IMG/VR virus record: IMGVR_UViG_3300047173_000096
Location: 1 to 40,215 of that record
Source of the DNA: a virus
Length of the DNA: 40,215 nt
Strand: one strand, 5' to 3'
Shown: positions 6,300 to 13,078 of the stretch, piece by piece
How the letters are laid out: every line of letters starts with the position of its first letter
Numbering within the stretch: the stretch's first letter is position 1
The notes under the pieces: generated by a model
Seen by the model: the letters and a program-made list of their open reading frames with translations, nothing else
Database searches by the model: none
Told to the model about the DNA's origin: nothing
Made by a program: the position numbers and the translations under genes

Positions 6300-6601
6300 C
6301 TTATGGTTCAAGCTTTTTTAGAATATATTATCAAATAACTACTTAACTTTTTGCCAAATTCATTTTAAAAAACAAGATTTTAGCATTATAGAAAACGACT
6401 TTTCAACATTTATTCTTAAAAAACGATTAAGATTAGATTATCTTGTGATCAATTACTCTTAAATTCTAAGGAAGTAGATCTTTTGGAGACACATCTAGAG
6501 CATCGGCTATTCTATTATGATAAACCAATAAAGATAAGCAATACAGAAACTAAAATATACCAAGTAGACTAGACATTCTTAATAGAGATTAAAAAAAAGT
6601 C

Positions 6602-6629
6602 TTGACAAGATCGAAAAAAATGATATAAA
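6602..6629 (+). promoter_or_regulatory. Strong sigma70-type promoter on the plus strand
   Basis: TTGACA at 6602-6607 and TATAAA at 6624-6629 with a 16-base spacer. It points towards the 3' end of the RelE toxin gene, and no plus-strand coding region follows for almost 2 kb. It should therefore produce a non-coding or antisense RNA. Confidence 0.6.
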
Positions 6630-6635
6630 GAGGTT

Positions 6636-6780
6636 TTCTTTCTTTTTAGAATTTTTCTTTCTTTTGGGCTATCGTTAAGAGTTTTTAGATATCTCCTCCG
6701 GAAGGGGAGTTTCTTAAGAGGGGAAACCATTTTCAGATGTAGCCTGCGTCAATGCTCGGCTATCTTTATCCGCAAGATAT
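6636..6780 (+). ncRNA. Candidate structured small RNA
   Basis: Downstream of the promoter the AT-rich background gives way to a more structured segment. CTCC and GGAG pair around 6695-6712, flanked by TTAAG / CTTAA arms. GGCTA and TAGCC can pair over a longer distance. A perfect 6-bp hairpin TATCTT / AAGATA closes the region at 6762-6780. There is no coding frame. Transcription beyond 6780 would be antisense to the toxin. The family is unknown. Confidence 0.35.
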
Positions 6781-7049
6781 TATTCATACACATCTTTGCG
6801 ATGATCTATTTCTACAATGAAAACTACGACTCTATCCTCGAAGACCTTGTAAATAATTCTAAAATCACCTACACGAATTCGCCGATGTTCCTTCCATTCT
6901 TTTGTTAAAGGCTTACAGTAATTATTAGGTGCTACGGTAAGTCTTTTTTCTATTGCTGATTTGATTCTATCTCGAATATTTCTAGGAAACTTTCTTAAAT
7001 ATTCTTCAACTCCAATATCATAGTCTATTCTGTATCCAGTCTCTTCCAT
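6780..7049 (-). CDS. RelE/ParE-superfamily toxin
   Basis: 89 residues, typical length. The C-terminal core EHRRIRVGDFRIIYKV followed by VVVFIVEIDHRKDVY is the conserved RelE-fold sheet with the basic residues expected of an mRNA interferase or gyrase-type toxin. Its start lies inside the antitoxin gene (25-base overlap). It probably stabilises the element by post-segregational killing. A plus-strand promoter lies just beyond its 3' end. Confidence 0.85.
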   Translation of the reverse strand: MEETGYRIDYDIGVEEYLRKFPRNIRDRIKSAIEKRLTVAPNNYCKPLTKEWKEHRRIRVGDFRIIYKVFEDRVVVFIVEIDHRKDVYE

Positions 7050-7273
7050 AATTCCTCATGTGATATCGTTTTGCAGCCGCCTTCAATCCATTTCTTCTCT
7101 TTTTCTTCAGCTCTCCTAGCAAGCAACATATCTTCATACTCTTCAAGCCAATCTTCTACAACCTTCTTCACTACAGCTGACATACTCATATGCTTTTTAT
7201 TTGCTATGATCTCGATTATCTCCATGTGATCAGGATTCAATGTAACTTGTAGCCTTGGATTCTTTGTAGCCAT
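7025..7273 (-). CDS. Ribbon-helix-helix antitoxin
   Basis: 82 residues. RLQVTLNPDHMEIIEIIA followed by MSMSAVVKKVVEDWLEEYE is a ribbon-helix-helix DNA-binding domain, and the acidic C-terminal tail would wrap the toxin. An AGGAGG ribosome binding site precedes ATG 7273. It is first in the two-gene operon, the normal order for relBE-type pairs. Confidence 0.8.
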   Translation of the reverse strand: MATKNPRLQVTLNPDHMEIIEIIANKKHMSMSAVVKKVVEDWLEEYEDMLLARRAEEKEKKWIEGGCKTISHEELWKRLDTE

Positions 7274-7512
7274 ACTTAACCTCCTCTTTCTTATTAGTGT
7301 ACCAGAAGTGGAGCTTTAGAAGCGATAAATAGAAAATAACTATTAATTCGATCGAAAATTCCCCCATAAAATAAACAGATACCAGAAATTATATAAATAA
7401 CTATTTGATTATTAGGTGCTTAGATGAAATAGAATGAAAATATTTCCGAATTTTTCTTGTTACAGGCTTGAAAAAAATTAATCCTGACTTGGAAAAATTT
7501 TTAGTGAGCTCC

Positions 7513-7615
7513 TGAATAGTAGTATGTACCACCCACAGGGGGCAAGAGGGGTCAGCTGTCCAAGGAATTCAAATAATTACTTTACATAAGTTCTTAAGCT
7601 TCAAACTACTATTCA
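7513..7615. repeat. Inverted repeat framing a GC-rich island next to the small terminase
   Basis: TGAATAGTAGT (7513-7523) and its exact reverse complement ACTACTATTCA (7605-7615) lie 81 bases apart. Their position next to the small terminase gene makes a packaging site possible. A miniature mobile insertion or a large RNA stem is also possible. No target duplication is visible. Confidence 0.45.
7569..7587 (-). promoter_or_regulatory. 19-bp late-gene element, perfect copy
   Basis: Read on the minus strand the sequence is ATGTAAAGTAATTATTTGA, identical at all 19 positions to 21509-21527. It points towards the toxin-antitoxin genes, but the next start codon is 296 bases away. Confidence 0.6.
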
Positions 7616-7634
7616 TAATTGATATTATGGCTAA

Positions 7635-8054
7635 TCATTGTTCTAGCGTATCTGTGGGTTGTTTCTTAGTTGCATAGCTTACAATACTGACATTAACCTG
7701 GCCTTTATGTTCGGCTTCAATGTCTATCTTTTCACGCCATCCATATCTATTGGCCATGTTATAATACCAGCTACGTGAGTTCCCTAAGCATTCCCCGTTA
7801 GCTTGACGTCTTCCTACGCCTTCCCAAAAGATCTTGCCCTGACGCATTGCATTGTCTAATTCTTCCTGCACAAACTCTTCTTTATAAAGATCTAGGTACT
7901 TCCTAATAGAAGTGATTGAAAGCGGACCAAAGCAATCGAGTGAGTATCCTTGTGCTACATGATTGCAGAGTTCCTTGAATATTTTGACACGCTCGCTTTT
8001 GTCTTGTTCTAGTTTCTCTATTCTCTCTTTAGATGATAGTTTCTTGCCTTTCAT
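7635..8054 (-). CDS. terS: Terminase small subunit
   Basis: 139 residues from ATG 8054. The C-terminal half, with NSRSWYYNMANRYGWREK and then EAEHKGQVNVSIVSYA, is characteristic of phage small terminases: the beta-barrel and tail region that meets the large subunit. The N-terminal 70 residues should hold the DNA-recognition helices. It recognises the packaging site and hands DNA to the large subunit. It is separated from terL by about 5 kb that includes regulatory and toxin-antitoxin genes, which is unusual. Confidence 0.8.
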   Translation of the reverse strand: MKGKKLSSKERIEKLEQDKSERVKIFKELCNHVAQGYSLDCFGPLSITSIRKYLDLYKEEFVQEELDNAMRQGKIFWEGVGRRQANGECLGNSRSWYYNMANRYGWREKIDIEAEHKGQVNVSIVSYATKKQPTDTLEQ

Positions 8055-8066
8055 GTCCAAAACCTT

Positions 8067-8085
8067 ATGTAAAGTTATTATTTTA
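8067..8085 (+). promoter_or_regulatory. 19-bp element, variant copy on the plus strand
   Basis: ATGTAAAGTTATTATTTTA resembles the perfect copies at 17 of 19 positions but faces away from the small terminase gene. No gene starts close downstream on the plus strand, so its role here is unclear. Confidence 0.4.
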
Positions 8086-8478
8086 ATATCTATCCTCTAT
8101 ATATCCACAATGAGATATTCACACAAGCTTAATCTTTTAATGTTGCTTTAAATGTAGGTAGCATGATAAGATGATAAGCATTACAAACAAGCTAGATTAG
8201 CGAAGTGCGTAATAGGTTGTGAGTTAGGTAGTCTCCCTTGGTGACCTTTTAGTTAAGGCAAGGTTGTAGCAACTGACGAGCAATAAGACAAGAAAACCAT
8301 AAAACAATAAAGGAGTAAAGCATGCAAACCATAAACTAATGAAAGGGCGGGCTATTGTCCAGGCGACTCTAGCCCTAATGCGAACCCTAGCAGGAAATTA
8401 CCATAAGTTTTGTTATGAATACAAGCGCAACATTTAGACTGTCACAAAGTATTGCTTTAAAAATAGGTAGGATATATT
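8086..8478. other. Intergenic region upstream of the integrase operon
   Basis: No credible gene. It holds one copy of the repeated leader AAAACCATAAAACAATAAAG (8293-8312) followed by an ATG at 8322 that opens only a five-codon frame. It also holds a two-part hairpin at 8349-8375. As the region before a tyrosine recombinase gene it is the place to look for the phage attachment site. TTGTTA (near 8410) with a TTTAGA-like -10 17 bases on may be the integrase operon promoter. Confidence 0.45.
8349..8375 (+). promoter_or_regulatory. Two-segment hairpin, possible recombinase or RNA site
   Basis: GGGCTA pairs with TAGCCC, and inside a 2x2 internal loop GTC pairs with GAC around CAGGC. It lies about 100 bases upstream of the integrase operon. 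It could be the attachment core, an RNA control element, or chance. Confidence 0.3.
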
Positions 8479-8805
8479 ATGTCACTTTTAATACAATCGA
8501 AATTAGAGAATCACAGAGATATTTACAATAGAATGAAGAATGAAGGGCGCAAGGATTTAATAGCCCAATTGGTGCTTGAAAGGATAGATAAAGAAATAAA
8601 AATACTAGAAAGAAAGGTTAATAATGTTGAAGAAACACGGCAAATACGAAGGAAAGAAAGCATTAAACATAGATATACCGCTAAAACTTCACAATTTTTT
8701 AAAGAAACATTCAGTCGATACCGGCTTATCTATGGCGAGTATTGTTGTGCAATGCTTAGAAGAATTACAACTAACGTGCTCCGGGCGCAAGAAGGTACCA
8801 AATGA
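8479..8805 (+). CDS. Hypothetical protein upstream of the integrase
   Basis: 108 residues from ATG 8479 with AGGAT upstream. The first 50 residues look like a normal helical domain, with ENHRDIYNRMKNEGRKDLIA. The second half overlaps the ribbon-helix-helix gene at 8624 in another frame and looks less natural. Its stop overlaps the integrase ATG as ATGA, which favours real translation to 8805. A frameshifted gene is the alternative. Confidence 0.5.
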   Translation: MSLLIQSKLENHRDIYNRMKNEGRKDLIAQLVLERIDKEIKILERKVNNVEETRQIRRKESIKHRYTAKTSQFFKETFSRYRLIYGEYCCAMLRRITTNVLRAQEGTK

Positions 8806-8845
8806 GCACAGAGATTCTAAATTGGATGAAGGAAAGTCTAAATAG
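8624..8845 (+). CDS. Ribbon-helix-helix protein
   Basis: 73 residues. ALNIDIPLKLHNFLKKHSV followed by GLSMASIVVQCLEEL fits a ribbon-helix-helix (Arc/CopG-type) DNA-binding domain. It overlaps the preceding gene by 182 bases and the integrase by 44. It may be an excisionase-like or autoregulatory partner of the integrase. The domain signature makes it real despite the overlaps. Confidence 0.65.
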   Translation: MLKKHGKYEGKKALNIDIPLKLHNFLKKHSVDTGLSMASIVVQCLEELQLTCSGRKKVPNEHRDSKLDEGKSK

Positions 8846-9707
8846 TTTTGCGGAACAGCTATCGTTAAGCAAAAGTAAAGTGACGGTAGATGCTTATAAG
8901 TATGACGTGGCTATGTTCCTTGAATATCTTCTAGATAAGAAAATAAAGAAGCTAAGCAATATCAAGCCCGATCATATAGTAAATTATCTAGGATGCTGTA
9001 AATCGAAAGGAAAAAGCGATGCAAGTATTAATAGATATTACATGTCGATTCGAGCTTATTGCCGCTTCTTACGTAGAAATAAAGCCATTGTTTTTGATTT
9101 AACACAGGATATAACGCCTCCTAAAAATAGACAGAAAGCGCCAAGGATTCCAACGATTGAAGAAATAGAAAAGATTCTCGCGCAGCCTAACATTGAAACT
9201 GAATCAGGGCTAAGAGATAGGGCAATACTTGAGCTTTTATATTCATCAGGTTTGCGAGCCTCTGAACTATGCGACCTTGAGATAAAAGACATACAAGAAA
9301 ACCAAGTGTTAGTAAGGTGCGGTAAAAGAAGTAAGACGCGCAGTGTGCCTATAACAAAAGAAGCCTATTACTGGATTAAGCGTTATATAGAAGAACATAG
9401 AGGACATGACCAAGGATATTTGTTTGTAACCAAAATGTATAAGCAAATACGAAGACAATTACTATGTGCTTTGGTTGGTGACTATGCTAGAAAGGCAGCT
9501 ATTGAAGGCGTGACAACACATACTTTAAGACATGCTTGCGCTACACATTTGCTTGATGAAGGAGCCGACTTAAGAATGATTCAAGAGGTATTAGGGCATA
9601 GTTCGATTGCAAGCACACAGAGATACACGCATTTGACTAGTAATAAGATTCAAAGCATGTTTCAACAATTCCACCCAAGGAAAAAGAAAGATGAACCGAG
9701 AGAATGA
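8802..9707 (+). CDS. Tyrosine recombinase (integrase, XerC/D-like)
   Basis: 301 residues, the usual length of Xer-type recombinases. The N-terminal core-binding SAM-like domain spans about 10-105 and the catalytic domain about 115-290. Catalytic residues are visible: R152 in SGLRASEL, a Lys in GKRSKTR (about 175-178), H240 and R243 in HTLRHACATHLL, H266 in LGHSS and the nucleophile Y275 in TQRYTHL. It may integrate the element or resolve dimers of a circular plasmid form. Chlamydial plasmids also carry such recombinases. It is translationally coupled to the gene upstream (ATGA). Confidence 0.95.
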   Translation: MSTEILNWMKESLNSFAEQLSLSKSKVTVDAYKYDVAMFLEYLLDKKIKKLSNIKPDHIVNYLGCCKSKGKSDASINRYYMSIRAYCRFLRRNKAIVFDLTQDITPPKNRQKAPRIPTIEEIEKILAQPNIETESGLRDRAILELLYSSGLRASELCDLEIKDIQENQVLVRCGKRSKTRSVPITKEAYYWIKRYIEEHRGHDQGYLFVTKMYKQIRRQLLCALVGDYARKAAIEGVTTHTLRHACATHLLDEGADLRMIQEVLGHSSIASTQRYTHLTSNKIQSMFQQFHPRKKKDEPRE

Positions 9708-9708
9708 G

Positions 9709-9948
9709 ATGGAAGACGTAGTAGATTTTGTTAAAGGCTTTGATTTACATACCATTATTATAGTTGCTATTATTATAGTTGCTATAGCTTTTTGGTGGAT
9801 GAATGGAAATATTAATGAAAAATTGGAACGATTAAGTTTCAGAATCGATAGAATTGAAACAAGATTAAGTGACGTTGAGATGCGTTTGAGTCGTATTGAA
9901 GGCGCTTTTTCTGTAAGAAATGTTTGTTTGCTCGAGGAAGGAAAATAA
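9709..9948 (+). CDS. Membrane-anchored coiled-coil miniprotein, cluster 1 member A
   Basis: 79 residues from ATG 9709, chosen because the paralogues begin with Met-Asp/Glu in the same place; ATG 9691 with a good ribosome binding site is an alternative. An N-terminal helix with IIIVAIIIVAIAFWW spans the membrane. A heptad-patterned coiled coil follows (LSFRIDRIETRLSDVEMRLS), then RIEG and a single Cys (NVCLL). It belongs to the family with 10026, 22047 and relatives. Function unknown; holin, spanin-like or exclusion roles are possible. Confidence 0.65.
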   Translation: MEDVVDFVKGFDLHTIIIVAIIIVAIAFWWMNGNINEKLERLSFRIDRIETRLSDVEMRLSRIEGAFSVRNVCLLEEGK

Positions 9949-10025
9949 AGAAGAATTGAGAAAATGGTTATTAGAGAAACCTTGTAAAGTGGTCGATAAG
10001 AATTTTAGAATTAAGGAGATTTAAA

Positions 10026-10274
10026 ATGGAATGGCAATACGTAATAGAATTAGCTAAAGAAATAAACTTAGCTCAACTTGTTATCATTGGTTTAATGTTT
10101 TGGTTTTTCTATTCTAGATTAGATGGAAAAATTAATAAATTAGATGAAAAAATTAATAAATTAGATGAAAAAGTTGATGATGTAGATAAAAGGCTTTGCA
10201 GAATCGAAGGAAGTTTAGCAAGTCAAGGACATTGTTTATTTAGTCAAAATCAAGCAAAAGAAAAAGCGCAATAA
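10026..10274 (+). CDS. Membrane-anchored coiled-coil miniprotein, cluster 1 member B
   Basis: 82 residues. A transmembrane helix near 15-32 (LAQLVIIGLMFWFFY) leads into two exact heptads of the INKLDEK type. These are encoded by a 21-base tandem duplication at 10125-10166. The end, RLCRIEGSLASQGHC, matches the RIEG-Cys ending of 9709-9948. AGGAG lies upstream. The family function is unknown. Confidence 0.7.
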   Translation: MEWQYVIELAKEINLAQLVIIGLMFWFFYSRLDGKINKLDEKINKLDEKVDDVDKRLCRIEGSLASQGHCLFSQNQAKEKAQ

Positions 10275-10295
10275 AACCATAAAGCAATAAAGGAG
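10273..10295 (+). repeat. Repeated translation-start cassette, copy in cluster 1
   Basis: AAAACCATAAAGCAATAAAG followed by GAG gives the ribosome binding site of the next gene (ATG 10303). Near-identical leaders occur at 8293-8315 and 10541-10563, and a tandem relative lies at 37416-37463 on the minus strand. Confidence 0.75.
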
Positions 10296-10302
10296 AAAAA
10301 TA

Positions 10303-10542
10303 ATGGATTGGACACAAGTATTTACTATCATTGGAGCTAACGTAGTTTTATTTTTTTGGCTTAGAACAGAATCAAGCGCAGATAGGAGACAAATGCAACA
10401 AGAAGCTGCCGCAGATCGCCGAGATTTACTGCAAATCATCCGAGAAATAAAAGATGAGGCAAAAGACTTCCATGGAAGATTAGAGAGAAATGACGCAGAA
10501 TTTAAGGCGCATTTGATGCATTTACACGAAAAGAAACAATAA
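10303..10542 (+). CDS. Membrane-anchored coiled-coil miniprotein, cluster 1 member C (DFHGRL type)
   Basis: 79 residues beginning MDWTQVFTIIGANVVLFFWL, a single short transmembrane helix. A charged helix (AADRRDLLQIIREIKDEA) and then DFHGRLERN follow. DFHGRL recurs in 22325-22540, so these are paralogues in separate clusters. It probably sits in the inner membrane with the coiled coil in the cytoplasm. Function unknown. Confidence 0.7.
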   Translation: MDWTQVFTIIGANVVLFFWLRTESSADRRQMQQEAAADRRDLLQIIREIKDEAKDFHGRLERNDAEFKAHLMHLHEKKQ

Positions 10543-10576
10543 AACCATAAAGCAATAAAGGAATAAAGCAATAATG
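10541..10576 (+). repeat. Repeated translation-start cassette before the DUF4160 gene
   Basis: AAAACCATAAAGCAATAAAG is followed by GAATAAAGCAATAATG, the same words as in the tandem array at 37416-37463. AAGGA acts as ribosome binding site for ATG 10574. It begins inside the stop region of the preceding gene. Confidence 0.7.
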
Positions 10577-10834
10577 CCTGAAATATCTAGATTTTTAGGG
10601 ATTGTCATATATATGTATCACAATGATCATGCTCCACCTCATTTTCATGCTGAATACGGTTCACACAAGGGTATATTTTCTATTAATGAATTAAAATTAA
10701 TGGAAGGAAAGTTGCCTAAACGAATTATTTCTTTAGTTTTAGAATGGGCTTTCTTACATCGAGAAGAATTGTTGAAAGATTGGGAATTGGCTATGAAGGA
10801 AAAACCACTAAAAAAAATAAAACCTCTATCTTAG
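10574..10834 (+). CDS. DUF4160 protein, predicted toxin-like partner
   Basis: 86 residues with the family signature: MPEISRFLGIVIYMYHND, then HAPPHFHAEYG (conserved histidines about 20-26) and a C-terminal WELA. DUF4160 genes are usually paired with DUF2442 genes and the pair is predicted to act as a toxin-antitoxin-like module; the biochemistry is not established as far as I know. Here the DUF2442 gene follows 9 bases downstream. Confidence 0.85.
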   Translation: MPEISRFLGIVIYMYHNDHAPPHFHAEYGSHKGIFSINELKLMEGKLPKRIISLVLEWAFLHREELLKDWELAMKEKPLKKIKPLS

Positions 10835-10843
10835 GAGTTTATT

Positions 10844-11140
10844 ATGCACTGGGTAAAACAAGCTCAATATTTAGAAGATTACAAGTTGCTTCTTACATTC
10901 AATGATAAAAAGAAAAAGGTAGTAGATTTTAAGAAGATGTTGCGAGGATTTAAAGGGGAAGTGTTTCGACCACTTAAAGATTTACAGTACTTCAAAAAAT
11001 TCAAGTTAGATTTAAACACCATAGTATGGCCTAACGAAGCGGATGTTTGCCCTGATGTTCTCTATATGGAAGGTGAATTAGTAAAGGAAGAAAACAAGAA
11101 ATACATAAAGCAATATCCCAATAAGACTAAGAAGAAATAA
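10844..11140 (+). CDS. DUF2442 protein, partner of DUF4160
   Basis: 98 residues. LLLTFNDKKKKVVDFKKML followed by FRPLKDLQYFKKFKLD and NTIVWPNEADVCPDVLY is the DUF2442 pattern. The C-terminal tail is lysine-rich. It is in tandem with DUF4160 and upstream of parA, so the pair may help retain the plasmid form. Confidence 0.85.
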   Translation: MHWVKQAQYLEDYKLLLTFNDKKKKVVDFKKMLRGFKGEVFRPLKDLQYFKKFKLDLNTIVWPNEADVCPDVLYMEGELVKEENKKYIKQYPNKTKKK

Positions 11141-11155
11141 AACAAAACGAGGTAT

Positions 11156-11899
11156 ATGAGGCGCATAGCAATATCTCTAAGCAAAGGTGGAGTAGCCAAA
11201 AGTACTAGCTCAGTATCTATAGCACATGGCTTATCTCTAAAGGGAATGAAAGTTTTGCTAGTGGATACTGATGATCAAGGCCAAGATGCTTTTCTTTTAG
11301 GATCGACGCCCAAATATGGACTAGCTGATGTAATCACAAATGGTATTTCTTTAGACAAAGCTATGCATGAAGCTAGAAAGAATTTGTGGGTTCTTGCAGG
11401 TGGTAAATCTTTATCGGGTGTGAAAAGAGAAATCGGACGAAAAGAATTTGGAGCAGAACAGACTCTTGCAGAATCGTTAGCTAGCATTCAAGGAAAGTTT
11501 GATTTTGTCATCATTGATACGAGCCCATCATGGGACACTTTAACTATCAATGCGCTATTCTATGCTACTGAAGTTATCACGCCTGTTTCATTAGAGATTC
11601 TTACCTTAAACAGTCTCATTGAGTTTTCAAATAGCCTTATAGCAGTACAGAAATTCAATAAGAAACTCAGTCATCGTTACATTTTGCCTACATTCTTAGA
11701 TGGTCGAGTTAAGAAATCAAAAGAGATTCTAAAGCAACTTGAAAAACATTATCCCGAGAAAGTTTGTGAGCCGATTAAATATAGCGTGAGGATTTCTGAA
11801 TCTGCTGGCTTTGGGCAAACAATCTATGAATATGCGCCGAGTTCTTCCGGAGTAAAAGACTATGAAAAGTTAGTGCAAAGGATATTAAAAGATGGCTAG
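11156..11899 (+). CDS. parA: ParA-family partition ATPase
   Basis: 247 residues, complete. Deviant Walker A KGGVAKST at 10-17 with both signature lysines, then LVDTDDQGQ at 36-42 and Walker B FVIIDTSPS at 118-125 (D121). It would move the replicon by forming ATP-dependent gradients on the nucleoid. GAGG precedes the ATG. The following gene overlaps by 8 bases and should supply the centromere-binding partner. Chlamydial plasmids also encode a ParA (pGP5-D). This supports a plasmid-like prophage state. Confidence 0.95.
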   Translation: MRRIAISLSKGGVAKSTSSVSIAHGLSLKGMKVLLVDTDDQGQDAFLLGSTPKYGLADVITNGISLDKAMHEARKNLWVLAGGKSLSGVKREIGRKEFGAEQTLAESLASIQGKFDFVIIDTSPSWDTLTINALFYATEVITPVSLEILTLNSLIEFSNSLIAVQKFNKKLSHRYILPTFLDGRVKKSKEILKQLEKHYPEKVCEPIKYSVRISESAGFGQTIYEYAPSSSGVKDYEKLVQRILKDG

Positions 11900-12188
11900 A
11901 AAACAAACCCCAGATCTTATGTCAGAGCTAATGGGTAGCGTTAAAACAATAGAGAAAGAAAGCAATAAAACAATAAAACAAGAAAACAATAAAGAAAAAA
12001 CCACATTTAATCTCTCTGTATCTACATTGGAAAAACTCGAAGAATCATGGATAAAGCTAAGAAAACAGATCAAAGACAAAGGTAGAATAACAAAAACTCT
12101 GATAGTGGAAAGAGCTATTGAGTTAGCCATTAAAGAATTGGAAGAAGCAGGAGAAGCCAGCGCATTATTTCGAGACCTGTCACATTAG
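11892..12188 (+). CDS. Ribbon-helix-helix partner of ParA (ParB-like function)
   Basis: 98 residues. A flexible Lys/Asn/Glu-rich N-terminus (about 1-35) precedes a ribbon-helix-helix-like region: TTFNLSVSTLEKLEESWIKL and then RITKTLIVERAIELAI. Small proteins of this kind downstream of ParA bind the centromere and stimulate the ATPase through the disordered N-terminus. The DNA of the N-terminal part is a run of AATAAAACAATAAA-type repeats. It converges with the minus-strand operon, overlapping by 9 bases. Confidence 0.75.
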   Translation: MARKQTPDLMSELMGSVKTIEKESNKTIKQENNKEKTTFNLSVSTLEKLEESWIKLRKQIKDKGRITKTLIVERAIELAIKELEEAGEASALFRDLSH

Positions 12189-12383
12189 TTCGTGTTTTTC
12201 AATCCACACATCATAGAAAGGCGTATTATATAAGTTTTTTCCATTCATCAGATATTTGATACAATAATTTTTCGCATCCTCATATGTCTTACACACACTA
12301 ATTACCTGGTCATGTTCGTTTTCATCAATGCCAAGGATAACATAAACTAATGGATTTACAGATTGGAATTCAATGACAGACAT
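12180..12383 (-). CDS. DUF7336-like small protein
   Basis: 67 residues. VYVILGIDENEHDQVISVC followed by YEDAKNYC and YDVWIEKHEL is typical of a small phage family with a host-like ferredoxin-type fold, as I remember it; function unknown. It is last in the replication operon and overlaps the previous gene by 14 bases. Confidence 0.65.
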   Translation of the reverse strand: MSVIEFQSVNPLVYVILGIDENEHDQVISVCKTYEDAKNYCIKYLMNGKNLYNTPFYDVWIEKHELM

Positions 12384-12594
12384 TTTTAATCTCCTCTGAT
12401 TCCTTGAAAGACTTAACCATTTCTTCGCGCATCATGTCACAACCTTCTAACAAAACTTGGGCTATTATGTCCACATGGTTTTTCTTAAAAATTGTGCCGT
12501 CAATATTATCTTCTATATATGAAATAATCCCTTCAGCAATAGCAAGTTGTGCATATAATATTTGTTCTTTTTCAGGCCGCTGCATTTGTTTCAT
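12370..12594 (-). CDS. Hypothetical protein, 74 residues
   Basis: Helical and acidic, with YAQLAIAEGIISYIEDNID and an LLEGCDMM segment. No family recognised. It overlaps the end of RusA by 23 bases and the next gene by 14, so it is part of the same operon. Confidence 0.6.
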   Translation of the reverse strand: MKQMQRPEKEQILYAQLAIAEGIISYIEDNIDGTIFKKNHVDIIAQVLLEGCDMMREEMVKSFKESEEIKNVCH

Positions 12595-13078
12595 CCTCTA
12601 TCTTAATATGTTCGATAATGTCTGCAATAAGTTCTTCATAAACTGGCATTGAATTAGGAATCTCTTTAGCATAAATGATTGTGCTTCCTTCTTTTGCCGA
12701 AGTGGTAGATTTACTGCGAACTAACCATGCTATTCGTGCATCGTCATCCCAAAGCAAACCATTAAGAGAATCATTCAGAAACTTCTCTAGATTGTCCCCA
12801 TCGGGTTTCTTTATGTGTGGTAGGAAGTTTTGCAGTACGCGTTTTTTTCCTGGTAGGCTTAGCGGTGCAGGTATCCGAAAGTGTACTATGACTAGTATGG
12901 GTCCAGTAAGTAATGGCTCGTTCGTCGCTAGTTGTTCCTGTAGAGATTGCCTCACAAATTCTCTTGTCTTCAGCATTCCCCGGCTCGAAGGGTTGTACCA
13001 TAGATTGTTCTTGCCGCTTAGCTTCACTGACGACTTTGGTTTCGGGGAATACGGAATTGTTATTTTGTAGCTGGACAT
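12572..13078 (-). CDS. rusA: RusA-family Holliday junction resolvase
   Basis: 168 residues. The family core is intact: IKKPDGDNLEKFLNDSLNG at about 89-107, with D93 and D95, and WDDDARI at 110-116 supplying the third aspartate. RusA dimers cut four-way junctions, which here would arise from ERF-mediated recombination or replication and must be cleared before packaging. GGGAT lies before ATG 13078. Its first 308 bases overlap the degenerate RusA-like gene in another frame. Confidence 0.9.
   Translation of the reverse strand: MSSYKITIPYSPKPKSSVKLSGKNNLWYNPSSRGMLKTREFVRQSLQEQLATNEPLLTGPILVIVHFRIPAPLSLPGKKRVLQNFLPHIKKPDGDNLEKFLNDSLNGLLWDDDARIAWLVRSKSTTSAKEGSTIIYAKEIPNSMPVYEELIADIIEHIKIEDETNAAA

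Larger units (their letters stand above)
6246..6779. other. Long AT-rich regulatory gap (534 bases)
   Basis: No convincing coding frame on either strand. It holds the leader of the EUO-like gene with a small inverted repeat (6281-6299), a plus-strand promoter (6602-6629) and the structured segment 6636-6780 described separately. The stretch 6300-6600 is very AT-rich and I see nothing definite in it. Confidence 0.6.
7274..7634. other. Intergenic region between the antitoxin and small terminase genes (361 bases)
   Basis: No gene seen. The right half contains an 11-bp inverted repeat (7513-7523 and 7605-7615) enclosing a short GC-rich island (about 7530-7560, with CCACCCACAGGGGGC) and one perfect copy of the 19-bp element. 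The antitoxin promoter should be near 7290-7330, where TACACT is a possible -10 on the minus strand. Confidence 0.6.
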
